Below are positions 55,010 through 63,165 of a stretch of DNA of 64,000 bases, in pieces. The translations under genes were made by a program, and so were the position numbers. The stretch spans positions 62,001 to 126,000 of the forward strand of contig CBDBGD010000004.1 in NCBI GenBank assembly GCA_965205235.1, given 5' to 3'. The stretch comes from CBDBGD01 sp965205235. Lineage in GTDB: Bacteria > Chloroflexota > Dehalococcoidia > Lucifugimonadales > UBA1127. Under the pieces are notes generated by a model. The model was not told the DNA's origin. It worked only from the letters and a program-made list of their open reading frames with translations, and made no database searches. Position 1 is the stretch's first letter. Every line of letters begins with the position of its first letter.

Positions 55010-55978
55010 CTACGTTCCGCCGGCGTCCCGCAGCTCCCGCTCCGCACTGGCCGCCAGGTGAATGAGGGTGTTGCTGTAGCGGGCGGCAAAGATCTGAGCG
55101 GCCGATCGGTAGACGTGGCTGCCCAGGGCCGGCTCACGCTCGCACAGGGCGGAAAGCTCGGCGACGGGGATTGCGAGGACGTCCATCTCCGTGATGGCCT
55201 CGCCGGAGGTGATGAGCGTGCCGGAGCCCAGCAGCGCCGCCAGGGGGAAGGACTCACCGGGGCCGGCCACGCGCACGGTGATCTCTCCCATGTCCGAGTA
55301 GGCCGAAAGCTGGGCCTCCCCCGCGATGATGACGAAGAGCTTCTGGGCCGGCTCGCCGTGCACGCCCAGAGCGTCGCCGACGGCGAAGTGCATGCGCTCC
55401 CCAAGGGCCGTGACCCGGTCGACCTGGTCGAGCGAGAGGTCGCGGAAGAGGTCCGTCTCCCGGAAGACGCCGCTGGTGAGCGGCGGGGTGGAGGGTTCCA
55501 TACCGGCGGCAGCCATGGCCGCGGCAACGGCGCCCACGGGCGCTCTCTCTGCGACCTCGGCGGCGGTGAGGACCATGACCTCCACGGGGGAGCTCCGTAT
55601 GACCTCCCGAGCGATGTTGCCCTTCATCATGCGGGCGAGCCCATGACGGTCATGGGTGTACATGGCGATGAGGTCGACGCCGTCGCGCACTGCGGCATTG
55701 ACGATACCTTCAGGCACGGAGTCGGCGATAGTGGCCTCGCACCGGACGCGCTCGTCGGAGCCAGCCAGGCTGCGGAGGTAGGAGAGGGCGTTGCCCCGCT
55801 CCGACTCGTCCTGCTGGCTGCCGATCAGCACGTGGCCGCCGACCACTCGAGTCCTGGCAGGGGGAATGATCTGGAGGAGGACCAGCTCGCCGTCGGTGGC
55901 CAGGTCCTCCAGGATGATCTGGGAAAGCCCTTCCGCTTCGCGGGTCCCATCGACGGGCACAAGAACTTTGCGGTACAT
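55010..55978 (-). CDS. Universal stress protein fused to a cyclic-nucleotide-binding domain
   Basis: The 322-residue protein starts MYRKVLVPVDGTREAEGLSQ. Its UspA domain (about 1-140) has YTHDRHGLARMMKGNIAREV, where the ATP motif's first Gly-x-x-Gly is altered (HDRHG). A linker leads to a cNMP-binding-type beta-roll (about 165-290): LFRDLSLDQVDRVTAL, MHFAVGDALGVHGEPAQKLF, VIIAGEAQLSAYS, and GPGESFPLAALLGSGTLITS. The phosphate-binding cassette lacks a clear RAA signature, so the ligand may not be cAMP. Putative promoter at 56053-56081. Confidence 0.88.
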   Translation of the reverse strand: MYRKVLVPVDGTREAEGLSQIILEDLATDGELVLLQIIPPARTRVVGGHVLIGSQQDESERGNALSYLRSLAGSDERVRCEATIADSVPEGIVNAAVRDGVDLIAMYTHDRHGLARMMKGNIAREVIRSSPVEVMVLTAAEVAERAPVGAVAAAMAAAGMEPSTPPLTSGVFRETDLFRDLSLDQVDRVTALGERMHFAVGDALGVHGEPAQKLFVIIAGEAQLSAYSDMGEITVRVAGPGESFPLAALLGSGTLITSGEAITEMDVLAIPVAELSALCEREPALGSHVYRSAAQIFAARYSNTLIHLAASAERELRDAGGT

Positions 55979-56052
55979 GTCTCACCCCCTATGCTGGTCT
56001 TCGCCCGAAAGGTCGCACAGCCCCCCGTGGGGTACAGGGTTGCTGTAGTTGG

Positions 56053-56081
56053 AGCGTAGTGTGTCCCCTCGCAATAGTCAA
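56053..56081 (-). promoter_or_regulatory. Putative promoter of the Usp-cNMP gene
   Basis: On the minus strand TTGACT (56081-56076), 17 bp, TACGCT (56058-56053): the strong -35 with weak -10 layout seen elsewhere in this window. Confidence 0.4.
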
Positions 56082-56110
56082 CATCGTTCTACTCGTCACA
56101 ACTTCGCTCC

Positions 56111-57334
56111 CTAGAGGGCGCGCATCTCCCGGGCACGCCACGCCCAGAGGAGGACGAGGACGAACCCAACGCCTGCGCTGAGGCTCACGGCATTGCCGGG
56201 ACCCATGACCTGGGCCAGACCGCCCAAGGCCAGCATCCCGAGAGGTAGGACGCCGACCGCAGTGTTCTGGAGGCCCATGGCGCGGCCTCGCATCTCCTCC
56301 GGGACGGACAGGAGGACGAGGGTGGCCTGCATGGTGGCGAAGCCCGCCGTCCCGGCTCCGGCCGCGATCAGGGCGGCCACGGAGAGGGGGTAGACGGTGG
56401 AAAGGGCAAAGACCTGGAGGAAGGCCAGGGCCCCCAGGGAGCCAAGGATGTAGTAGGTGGACCGCCGTCGTATGGAGGGCCGCGTGGCGATGAAGAGGGT
56501 GCCCACGACGGCGCCAATGCCCTGGCACGCCCCGAGAAGGCCCATGAGGGTGCGGTTGACGTGGAGGACGTCCTGGGCGAAGACAGGCACCAGGGGCATG
56601 TAGGTGAAGAAGGTCAGGTTGAACAGGCAGGTGATGCCAAGCACGCCGATCACGGCACGGTTGCGCGCCACCGCTCGCAGGCCTTCCCCCAGGAGGCGCA
56701 TGAGCGACCACGCGGGGAGCGCCTCGCTGCGGCCGCGGTGCAGGCTCGGAAGGGGCTGCAGAATCAGGCCGCCCAGTGCACAGAGTCCGGCGATGGCGAG
56801 GAAGGGCCCCGCGGACTCTTCGCCGTCGGCCAAGGGGAGGACCTCCAGCAAGACGCCGCCCACGAGGCCGCCCAGGACGAAGCCGATGGTGAACGCGAGG
56901 CCCTGCAGCGCTATAGCGTAGGGCAGCAGCGCGCTGCCGACGAGGTCGACGGTGTATGCGCCGCGGGTGACCTGGTCCATGGTGGCGAAGGTGCCGTAGA
57001 CCAGGCTAAGGACGACGACGTGCCACCAGGTGACGAGCCCCGTCAGGACGAGCGCGGCGGCGAGCACGGCCACACCCAGGTTGAAGACGTGGTTGGCCAG
57101 TAGCACGGTGCGTCGGTTGAAGGCGTCTGCGATGGCGCCGCTGAACGCGCCGGTGGCAAGCTGGGGGAAGGCCAGGGCGGCGCCGGTGACCTGCGTGAGG
57201 AAGGTGGAGTCGGTGAGGCGGAAGACGAGGTAGGTGGCGACGAGCATCCACATCCAGCGGCCCATCTGCCACAGGAGATTATCGACCCAGAGGCGTCGGT
57301 AGTCACTCCGGGCCAGGAGCTGGACGGCGGGCAT
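56111..57334 (-). CDS. MFS transporter (MFS_3 / drug-efflux type)
   Basis: The 407-residue protein has about 12 transmembrane helices. It starts MPAVQLLARSDYRRLWVDNL, with the typical loop motif GAFSGAIADAFNRRTVLLAN between helices 2 and 3, a charged central loop (LHRGRSEALPAWSLMRLLGE) and a repeat of the loop in PEEMRGRAMGLQNTAVG. This is the enterobactin-exporter/macrolide-efflux-like MFS_3 group; the substrate is unknown. The start at 57334 is set by the family N-terminus; the open frame upstream runs antisense to nothing useful and overlaps the SDR gene. It lies 70 bp after that SDR gene. Confidence 0.92.
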   Translation of the reverse strand: MPAVQLLARSDYRRLWVDNLLWQMGRWMWMLVATYLVFRLTDSTFLTQVTGAALAFPQLATGAFSGAIADAFNRRTVLLANHVFNLGVAVLAAALVLTGLVTWWHVVVLSLVYGTFATMDQVTRGAYTVDLVGSALLPYAIALQGLAFTIGFVLGGLVGGVLLEVLPLADGEESAGPFLAIAGLCALGGLILQPLPSLHRGRSEALPAWSLMRLLGEGLRAVARNRAVIGVLGITCLFNLTFFTYMPLVPVFAQDVLHVNRTLMGLLGACQGIGAVVGTLFIATRPSIRRRSTYYILGSLGALAFLQVFALSTVYPLSVAALIAAGAGTAGFATMQATLVLLSVPEEMRGRAMGLQNTAVGVLPLGMLALGGLAQVMGPGNAVSLSAGVGFVLVLLWAWRAREMRAL

Positions 57335-57404
57335 CCGCGGCGTCGCCCCGCCGCGCCTCAACGTGGGGGTCGCTCGCAGGCTAGGCCGGACACGGGGCGT
57401 CCAC

Positions 57405-58160
57405 CTACTGGGCCACCCAGCCGCCGTCGATGAGCAGCTCGCTGCCGGTGATGAAGGACGACTCGTCGGAGGCGAGGAAGAGGACGCCGTTGGCGACCTC
57501 CTCCGGCCGGCCGAGGCGGCCCAGCGGGACGCGGTCGACGAGGTAGCGGCCCTGCTCCGGGCTGGCCGCGATGCCGTCGAGCATCCGCTGCGTGCCGATT
57601 GGGCCGGGGTGGACGGAGTTGACCCGGATGCCTTCGTCCGCATACTGGATGGCCGCGGTCTTTGTGAACATGCGGACGGCGCCCTTGGAGGTCTGGTAGA
57701 CGACGTTGGCGTTGGTGGAGGCGGCGATGCCCATCTGGGAGGAGATGTTGATGATGGAGCCGCCGCCGGCCTTGCGCATCTCCGGGACGGCCGCGGCGGT
57801 GCCGAGGAAGACGCCGGTGGAGTTGACGGCCATGACGCGGTCCCAGAAGTCGCGCGTCGTGTCCTCAATGGTGCCGGGGCCGCCCATGGCGGCGTTGTTG
57901 ACCAGGACGTTCAGCGGCCCGAAGGCCTGGACCGTGGCCTGGATGGCGGAGCGCCACTGCTCCTCGCTGGTGACGTCCAAGGGAACGTAGAGGACGCGTG
58001 CGCCAGCGGCCGTGAGCTCGGCCTCCAGGGCGCGGCCCTGGGCGTCGAGGATGTCGCCGAAGCCGACGCTGGCGCCCTCGCGGACGAAGATGCGGACGTC
58101 GGCCTCGCCGAGGCCGCGGGCGCCGCCGCTGACGAAGGCCACCTTCCCCTGGAGTCGCAT
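57405..58160 (-). CDS. Short-chain dehydrogenase/reductase
   Basis: The 251-residue SDR has the cofactor motif VSGGARGLGEA (TGxxxGxG with Ser first), VPLDVTSEEQW, NVLVNNAAMGG, and the catalytic Ser in GSIINISSQMG with Tyr and Lys in YQTSKGAV. The ending GSELLIDGGWVAQ is usual for classical SDRs resembling 3-alpha-hydroxysteroid or FabG-like enzymes. The substrate is not predictable. The ATG has AGGAGGACC upstream. Probably cotranscribed with the MFS carrier. Confidence 0.94.
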   Translation of the reverse strand: MRLQGKVAFVSGGARGLGEADVRIFVREGASVGFGDILDAQGRALEAELTAAGARVLYVPLDVTSEEQWRSAIQATVQAFGPLNVLVNNAAMGGPGTIEDTTRDFWDRVMAVNSTGVFLGTAAAVPEMRKAGGGSIINISSQMGIAASTNANVVYQTSKGAVRMFTKTAAIQYADEGIRVNSVHPGPIGTQRMLDGIAASPEQGRYLVDRVPLGRLGRPEEVANGVLFLASDESSFITGSELLIDGGWVAQ

Positions 58161-58195
58161 GCTGGTCCTCCTTGCGTGTGTGGGTGGATGTGTGA

Positions 58196-58621
58196 CTAGA
58201 GTCGGCCTTGGTTTGCCAGAGCTATGAATGACTCCAGAGATCGGAACTCCACGAGGCCGCTATGCTGAAGGTGAGCGTCCAACCCGCCCTCTAGGTAGAA
58301 CGCTTTCAAAGACCAGCCGTCTCCTCCGAGCACCAGATAGGCCTTATGGTACTTGCCCTGCCCTGTGCGAATCGCTTCGGCGAGAGAGATTGCTTCGAAA
58401 GGGACTTTCTGTTCAGCAGTGCCTGACGTCTGTTGCCACTTGAGCGAAATCAGATACTTGCGTCCTTGCGGGTCAGTCGCAAGGACGTCGACCTTATGCC
58501 GTCGGCCTCCAGGACGCTCGCCTACGTGCGCCTGCTTCTGGTAGCTGTAGCCACCCATGGCCAGGGCAGGAAGGACCATCTGCTCTAGCACACCACCTGT
58601 ACGCGTGTTTCTTGGCACCAT
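58196..58621 (-). CDS. Small PD-(D/E)XK nuclease-fold protein
   Basis: The 141-residue protein shows a compact endonuclease core: GGRRHKVDVLATDPQGRKYL with a catalytic-type Asp, then ISLKWQQTSGTAEQKVPFE, where S-x-K takes the place of E-x-K and Gln/Glu residues follow. A later KAYLVLGGDGW completes the sheet. It is the third gene of a minus-strand unit after the methyltransferase and HNH genes (38-bp gap), so it is a candidate restriction or accessory nuclease. The family annotation is from pattern only. GC content is below that of neighbouring catabolic genes. Confidence 0.8.
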   Translation of the reverse strand: MVPRNTRTGGVLEQMVLPALAMGGYSYQKQAHVGERPGGRRHKVDVLATDPQGRKYLISLKWQQTSGTAEQKVPFEAISLAEAIRTGQGKYHKAYLVLGGDGWSLKAFYLEGGLDAHLQHSGLVEFRSLESFIALANQGRL

Positions 58622-58659
58622 AGTCTAGTCCCTCAACCCAGCTACCAACCTAGCAGTCG

Positions 58660-59331
58660 CTAGGCGTCACCATTGCCCGCCGCCTCCGATGCTTCCGTCA
58701 TTAGTCGCCGGAGTTCTTCCAAATCCAGCCAGTCATCTCCCCGCCGATGGACCATCCTATGGCAGTTGGAGCACAGCGGAATCAAGTCCTCTGCGGGGTC
58801 GATCGCTCTTGGCCCCTCCGATAAGGGTCTACGGTGATGCACCTCGATGAATCCCTTAGCGTGCTTGTGTGTGTAAACGGCGTCAAAGGAGAATCCGCAG
58901 GCCAGGCATCTGTTCCCATGAAGGAGTATGGCCCTAGCCCTGTTTCGCGAGCTCCGCTCGTAGGTCCTATGGACACGCCATCGCGGGGTTCCCTCAATAC
59001 TGCCTGGGCCTTCTTGTGCGCCTTGGTCTACGATCTCAACGGTGTCCTGGTCAGGGATGGCTGCGCCACCACCCACGCCCTCGGTGAATGCGCACGTGGC
59101 GCACTTGTGTCGACCTAGACCGCCCTGATAGACAGGCAAAGCCTCCAAGACGTGACTGGGAGCAATGCCCCCATGACCGCAGGACTCCGTGCCAGTCCCA
59201 AACTCAGTGTAGACTGCGCCCTTGCCATAGGCACATACCACACACTTATGTCTCCCGGCGGCGGCCTGCGAATCCTGGAGTCCCCGTATCAACTCATCCG
59301 GCATTGAGGAGCCGTGTGGGCATTCCGACAT
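58660..59331 (-). CDS. HNH endonuclease with a duplicated N-terminal zinc motif
   Basis: The 223-residue protein ends with an HNH nuclease: zinc Cys pairs at 142/145 (GNRCLACGF) and 187/190 (PLCSNCHRMVH) and the catalytic-site block IEVHHRRPLSEG (residues 162-173). The N-terminus holds two copies of C-x-H-G...G-R-H-K-C-x-x-C-A, starting at C4 and C51, exactly 47 residues apart with identical internal spacing. This probably is a tandem zinc or DNA-recognition module. The gene lies 34 bp after the methyltransferase, so it is probably the restriction component of an R-M system. The recognition site is unknown. Confidence 0.87.
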   Translation of the reverse strand: MSECPHGSSMPDELIRGLQDSQAAAGRHKCVVCAYGKGAVYTEFGTGTESCGHGGIAPSHVLEALPVYQGGLGRHKCATCAFTEGVGGGAAIPDQDTVEIVDQGAQEGPGSIEGTPRWRVHRTYERSSRNRARAILLHGNRCLACGFSFDAVYTHKHAKGFIEVHHRRPLSEGPRAIDPAEDLIPLCSNCHRMVHRRGDDWLDLEELRRLMTEASEAAGNGDA

Positions 59332-59365
59332 TGCGCGCTATTTCCTGTCCGCTCAGATCAGGGCG

Positions 59366-60352
59366 TCAAGCAACCGTGCGTCCACTCTGCTTCCGCGATC
59401 TCGAGTCCTTGTCGAATAGCCTGCGCTGGGCTGCTCCGTTGGATGCAGCATAGACAAGCTCAGCGGGTGCGCCGACAACCTCAGTGGGCGTGCTGGCAAC
59501 CTCCGTAGGTGCCCCAGCAATCTCAATGTGTGCCCAGTCAACTTCAGTGTAAGCGCCGGCAATTGCGTTCAGCCGCCTGGAGGTAAGCTCAACGAACTCA
59601 GGCTCCCGCTCACATCCCATGAACCGCCGGTCGAGTCTCAGCGCAGCCACCCCCGTCGCTCCCGACCCCGCAAACGGATCGACGACCAGATCGCCGGGGT
59701 TGGTACTTGCTCTGAGGCATCGGTCTATCAGCGCGACGGGCTTCTGCGTGGGATGCTTGCCATAGACCTTCTCATTCTTCCCCGCAGCGGCAAACCGCCA
59801 CACGCTCTTCATCTGCTTGCCGTTGTTCTCCTCACGCATGGCATCGTAATTGAAGGTATAGCGATGCTTGCTGCCCTTCTGCGCCTTGGTAGCCCAAAGG
59901 ACAACTTCCGAGGCATGTGTGAAGCAACGGCGGCCGAGGTTTGGAGGTGGGTTGGACTTTTCCCAAATGATGTCGTTGAGTATGCGAAAGCCCTCTTGAA
60001 GCATGGCCATCCCGACGCTCAGATAGACGTGAACGGTGCCGGTGACCCAGATCGTCCCCGCCGGTTTGAGGACTCTGTAGCACTCAGCGAGCCAAGCTCG
60101 GTTGGACTCGTGATCAAGCTCTAGACCCCGACTTCTGTCCCATTCGCCCTTGTTGACCTTGACCCGCCTGCCCGCAATGCAGGTGGTGCCGTCGTTAGAC
60201 AGAAAATAGGGCGGATCGGTCCAAATGCAGTCCACGGAGTCGGTATCGAGAGACGCAAGGAATTCCAGGCTGTCGCCGTGGTAGAGGTAGGACTGGCTGT
60301 CCTCCGAGCGCCACGCGACTCTCCCGTTCAACCTGGTGATGGTATCGAGCAT
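59366..60352 (-). CDS. DNA methyltransferase of a restriction-modification locus
   Basis: The 328-residue beta-class enzyme has motif IV WTDPPYFLSNDG (residues 45-56) before motif I VVDPFAGSGATGVAA. HPTQKPVALIDRCL and the target-recognition stretch between them fit N6-adenine or N4-cytosine methylases. The ATG at 60352 has AAGGAGG upstream. The extreme C-terminus carries five degenerate heptapeptide repeats (59450-59554). It leads a unit with the HNH and PD-(D/E)XK genes. GC is lower than in the flanking peptidase gene, consistent with acquisition. Confidence 0.93.
   Translation of the reverse strand: MLDTITRLNGRVAWRSEDSQSYLYHGDSLEFLASLDTDSVDCIWTDPPYFLSNDGTTCIAGRRVKVNKGEWDRSRGLELDHESNRAWLAECYRVLKPAGTIWVTGTVHVYLSVGMAMLQEGFRILNDIIWEKSNPPPNLGRRCFTHASEVVLWATKAQKGSKHRYTFNYDAMREENNGKQMKSVWRFAAAGKNEKVYGKHPTQKPVALIDRCLRASTNPGDLVVDPFAGSGATGVAALRLDRRFMGCEREPEFVELTSRRLNAIAGAYTEVDWAHIEIAGAPTEVASTPTEVVGAPAELVYAASNGAAQRRLFDKDSRSRKQSGRTVA
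59450..59554 (-). repeat. Five 21-bp tandem repeats inside the methyltransferase gene
   Basis: Residues 267-301 read as five heptads: AYTEVDW, AHIEIAG, APTEVAS, TPTEVVG, APAELVY. Each unit is 21 bp and in frame, so copy-number change would alter length without a frameshift. Confidence 0.8.
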
Positions 60353-60392
60353 TTACAACCTCCTTACGCTTGGCAAGGCTCCCCGCGCGCCG

Positions 60393-62366
60393 CTAGGCGG
60401 CGGGGGTTGGGCCGCCGCCGCCCACGAAGCGGTCGATCCAGGCGAGGGTGCGGGCGAGGTACTCCTTTCGCAGGACGGGGTGGCCGGCCCGGCGGAAGAG
60501 GTGGGAGCAGCCGGGGAAGCGCACAAGCTCCACCTCCTTGCCCTGCCGCCTGAGGGCCACGAAGTACTGCTCGCTCTGCTCCATGGGGCATCGCACGTCG
60601 TCCTCGCCGTGGAGGAGGAGCACCGGCGTCTCGACGTTGGGCGCGTAGGTGAGGGGCGAGTGGTGCCGGAAGGCCTCCTCCAGGTCCCACCAAGCGCCGC
60701 CCCACTGGATCTCGCCGAAGCTGACGCCGATGTCGGACGTGCCGTACATGCTGTTGAGGTTGATGCAGGGCGCGCCGACGACGGCGGCCTTGAAGCGGGT
60801 GGTGTGGCCGACGACCCAGCTTGTCATGAAGCCGCCGTAGCTGTAGCCGTGGACGCCCAGCCTGTCCGAGTCGACGTAGGGGCGGTCGCAGAGGTGGTCT
60901 ACGGCGGCCATGATGTCCTGGTAGTCCTCGCCGCCCCAGTCCTGCTGCACGGCGACGGTGAAGTCGGCGCCGTAAGTGGAGGAGCCGCGGGGGTTGACGA
61001 GCAGCACGAGGTAGCCGGCTGTGGCGACGACCTGCTGGAGAGGCTCGAAGGTGTCGTAGAAGGCGCCGTGGGGGCCGCCGTGAATGTCGACGACGAGGGG
61101 GTAGCGGGCCGAGGGATCGAAGTTCGGAGGGAAGAGCAGGCGGCTCTCGATCTCCATGCCGCCGCGGGTGATGGTGAACTTCTCGACGCCTGCGGCGGGG
61201 TGCCCCTGGAAGTAGTCGACGTTCTCGTTGGTGAGCTGCGTCATCGCGCCTGCCTCGACGTCGATGCAGTGGAGGTCGCCGGCAGAGGTGGGCGAGGCGG
61301 CCAGGGCCACGGCCCGGCGGCCGGCGGCGTCGACGGAGACGTTGGTCATCTGCATGCCGCCGCCTGCGATGCGACGCAGCTCGCCGGTGCTCTCGTTGAC
61401 CTCGCACAGGTAGGACTCGCCGCGGGAGTCGCCGACGAAGACGATGCGGCCGTCGGCAGTCCAGCGCAGGTCGGGGGACGGGGAGATGGGCGGCATGCCG
61501 CCGAGGGGTCGGACGGCGTCCGGCGTGAGCCGCCGCGTGGCCTCGCCGGGGGCGGCGATGAAGAGGGCACCCTGGATGCCGGCGCTGAGCACATCGCTGT
61601 CGGAGCCGATGAGGGCGAGGCGATTGCCGTCGGGCGACCAGGCCAGGCCGGCGATGCTGGAGAGGCCATGCGACACAACATGGGGCTCGCCGCCGTCAGA
61701 GGAGACGACGTAGGCCTCGGTGTGGGGGGTGAGGTCACGGTCGTCGCGGCGGGAGGAGGTGAAGGCGATGCGAGAGCCGTCCGGCGACCAGGCGGGCATG
61801 TGGTCATCCCAGTCGCCGTCGGTGAGCTGGCGGGCGTCGCCGCCTGCGACGTCGATGACGAAGGCATGCCAGTGGGCGTCGCCGCGCCAGCCGACGGTGT
61901 CGCCGCGGTACTTGATGCGGCGGACGACGCGGACGCGGGGCTCCTTCTTGTCGTCGTGGTCGTCGGGGGGCTGGTCAGGATCGACGTCTGCGACGTAGGC
62001 CATGCGGGAGGAGTCGGGGGACCAGGAGAACTCGGCGACGCCGCCGGGGGCGGAGGTGAGGCGGCGGGCCTCGCCGCCGTTGGCGGGGATGAGCCAGACC
62101 TGGCGGCGGCCCTTGGCGTCGGGTCGGAGGAAGGCGATGGTGGCGCCGTCGGGCGAGAAGCGCGGGGTGGCGTCCTTGGGGCCGGCGGTGAAGGGGCGGG
62201 GCTCGCCGTGGGGCAGGTCCTGGAGGAGTATCTGGGTGCGGGACTCGCCGGCCTCGCGGTCGATGTGGGAGCGGGTGAAGGCGAGACTGGCGCCGTCGGG
62301 GGAGATGGCGGGGTCGGCGACGGTGGTGAGCTGGTAGACGACGTCTGGGGTGATGGGGCTGGACAT
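60393..62366 (-). CDS. S9 family peptidase (acylaminoacyl-peptidase/prolyl oligopeptidase-like)
   Basis: The 657-residue protein starts at the ATG at 62366 (GGAGGTG upstream). An N-terminal WD40/TolB-like propeller shows repeated ISPDGASLAFTR, FSPDGATIAFLR, WSPDSSRMAYVAD, and WSPDGSRIAFTSS blades. The C-terminal alpha/beta-hydrolase domain has VVDIHGGPHGAFYDTF, nucleophile elbow GVHGYSYGGFMTSW, Asp in LLLHGEDDVRCP and His in PGCSHLFRR. It should cleave short peptides or acylated N-termini. No signal peptide is visible. The gene stands alone upstream of the R-M locus. Confidence 0.94.
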   Translation of the reverse strand: MSSPITPDVVYQLTTVADPAISPDGASLAFTRSHIDREAGESRTQILLQDLPHGEPRPFTAGPKDATPRFSPDGATIAFLRPDAKGRRQVWLIPANGGEARRLTSAPGGVAEFSWSPDSSRMAYVADVDPDQPPDDHDDKKEPRVRVVRRIKYRGDTVGWRGDAHWHAFVIDVAGGDARQLTDGDWDDHMPAWSPDGSRIAFTSSRRDDRDLTPHTEAYVVSSDGGEPHVVSHGLSSIAGLAWSPDGNRLALIGSDSDVLSAGIQGALFIAAPGEATRRLTPDAVRPLGGMPPISPSPDLRWTADGRIVFVGDSRGESYLCEVNESTGELRRIAGGGMQMTNVSVDAAGRRAVALAASPTSAGDLHCIDVEAGAMTQLTNENVDYFQGHPAAGVEKFTITRGGMEIESRLLFPPNFDPSARYPLVVDIHGGPHGAFYDTFEPLQQVVATAGYLVLLVNPRGSSTYGADFTVAVQQDWGGEDYQDIMAAVDHLCDRPYVDSDRLGVHGYSYGGFMTSWVVGHTTRFKAAVVGAPCINLNSMYGTSDIGVSFGEIQWGGAWWDLEEAFRHHSPLTYAPNVETPVLLLHGEDDVRCPMEQSEQYFVALRRQGKEVELVRFPGCSHLFRRAGHPVLRKEYLARTLAWIDRFVGGGGPTPAA

Positions 62367-62880
62367 GGTACACCTCCGAGGGTTCAGGGGCTTGCGGGGG
62401 AAGGGTACCACAGTATGGCGGGGGTAGGGGAAACTCCGGTTCGATTCGTTTCGTTTCGTCTCTCGCGTTTTTTCCGGCTGCCCCGTGCCTGGGGCGACGC
62501 GGTCCAGCTTTGGCCTTCGATCCGCACGAAGATTGGGACAGCTTGGAGTCGTTTGATCGAACCGCCGTCGGAGAGCGTGGCGCAGCTTGGGGTCGTTTTG
62601 TCGTCGCGGGTTGGACTCGCGGGCTGCAGATAGGAACGAATGCTGCGCGAGCTGACTCGCGGAACGAATGGGGGCGCGTTGCAGATAGGGATTTGGGGGC
62701 GCGCGGAACGAATTGGCCAGCCGCCTACGCTTGGGGTCGCCGGGGGTGTGTGGTCGGTGGTCATGGGGGGATGGTAGGGGGTGGGAGGGGGTGGGGGGAA
62801 GGGGCGGATGGCACGCGGGGGGAGAGTGGGGTCTGCGGGCGTTGTGGCGCGGCTGCGGTCTTAGATTCCTCGTCGCTTTG
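62367..62880. other. Non-coding stretch with degenerate direct repeats
   Basis: I see no gene. A TTCGT microsatellite (62439-62463) is followed by imperfect direct repeats: CAGCTTGGnGTCGTTT near 62539 and 62583, ACTCGCGG twice, TGCAGATAGG twice and GGAACGAAT three times (about 62632, 62661, 62705). Spacings are irregular, so this is not a CRISPR array. Confidence 0.55.
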
Positions 62881-63165
62881 CTCCTCGGAATGACAGGGGG
62901 GGGCGTTCCTCGGAATGACAACTACGGGGGGCAGAAGGAGCGAGGTTCCCTGCCTTCGCAGGAACGACGATGGAAGGGCGGGCGCCCACGAGGGGTGCCC
63001 CTACGCTGTGCGGGCGAAAGGGGGGCGCGGTCGAGGTTCCTGCTTTCGCAGGAACGACGAGGGGGGGAGGCCACCCTGCCGCCGCTCGTGGGGCCCTTCG
63101 ACGGGGTCAGGGGGAGCGGGTAGGGGCGGGTTTGAAACCCGCCCCTACATGTCGATGGGCCGGGG
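62881..63165 (+). repeat. Cluster of palindromic repeats (two R1, one R2)
   Basis: GGAATGACA fragments (62887-62930) precede R1 copies at 62940-62970 and 63031-63060, both GAGGTTCC...GCAGGAACGACGA in plus orientation, and an R2 variant (63094-63119). GGGGCGGGTTT-GAA-ACCCGCCCC near 63125-63148 forms a further hairpin that may end the amidohydrolase transcript from the right edge. Confidence 0.7.

Noticed and set aside
62425..62445. GGTTCGATTCG resembling a tRNA T-arm
   Set aside because: No matching acceptor, D or anticodon stems lie upstream; it is part of a TTCGT-type repeat.
60336..62633. 765-codon plus-strand frame over the S9 peptidase
   Set aside because: Low-complexity Gly/Val/Ala/Asp translation, no RBS, antisense to a gene with an intact catalytic triad.
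62500..63120. Repeat-rich gap as a CRISPR array
   Set aside because: Repeats are short, degenerate and irregularly spaced, with palindromic R1/R2 modules rather than uniform repeats and spacers; no cas genes nearby.
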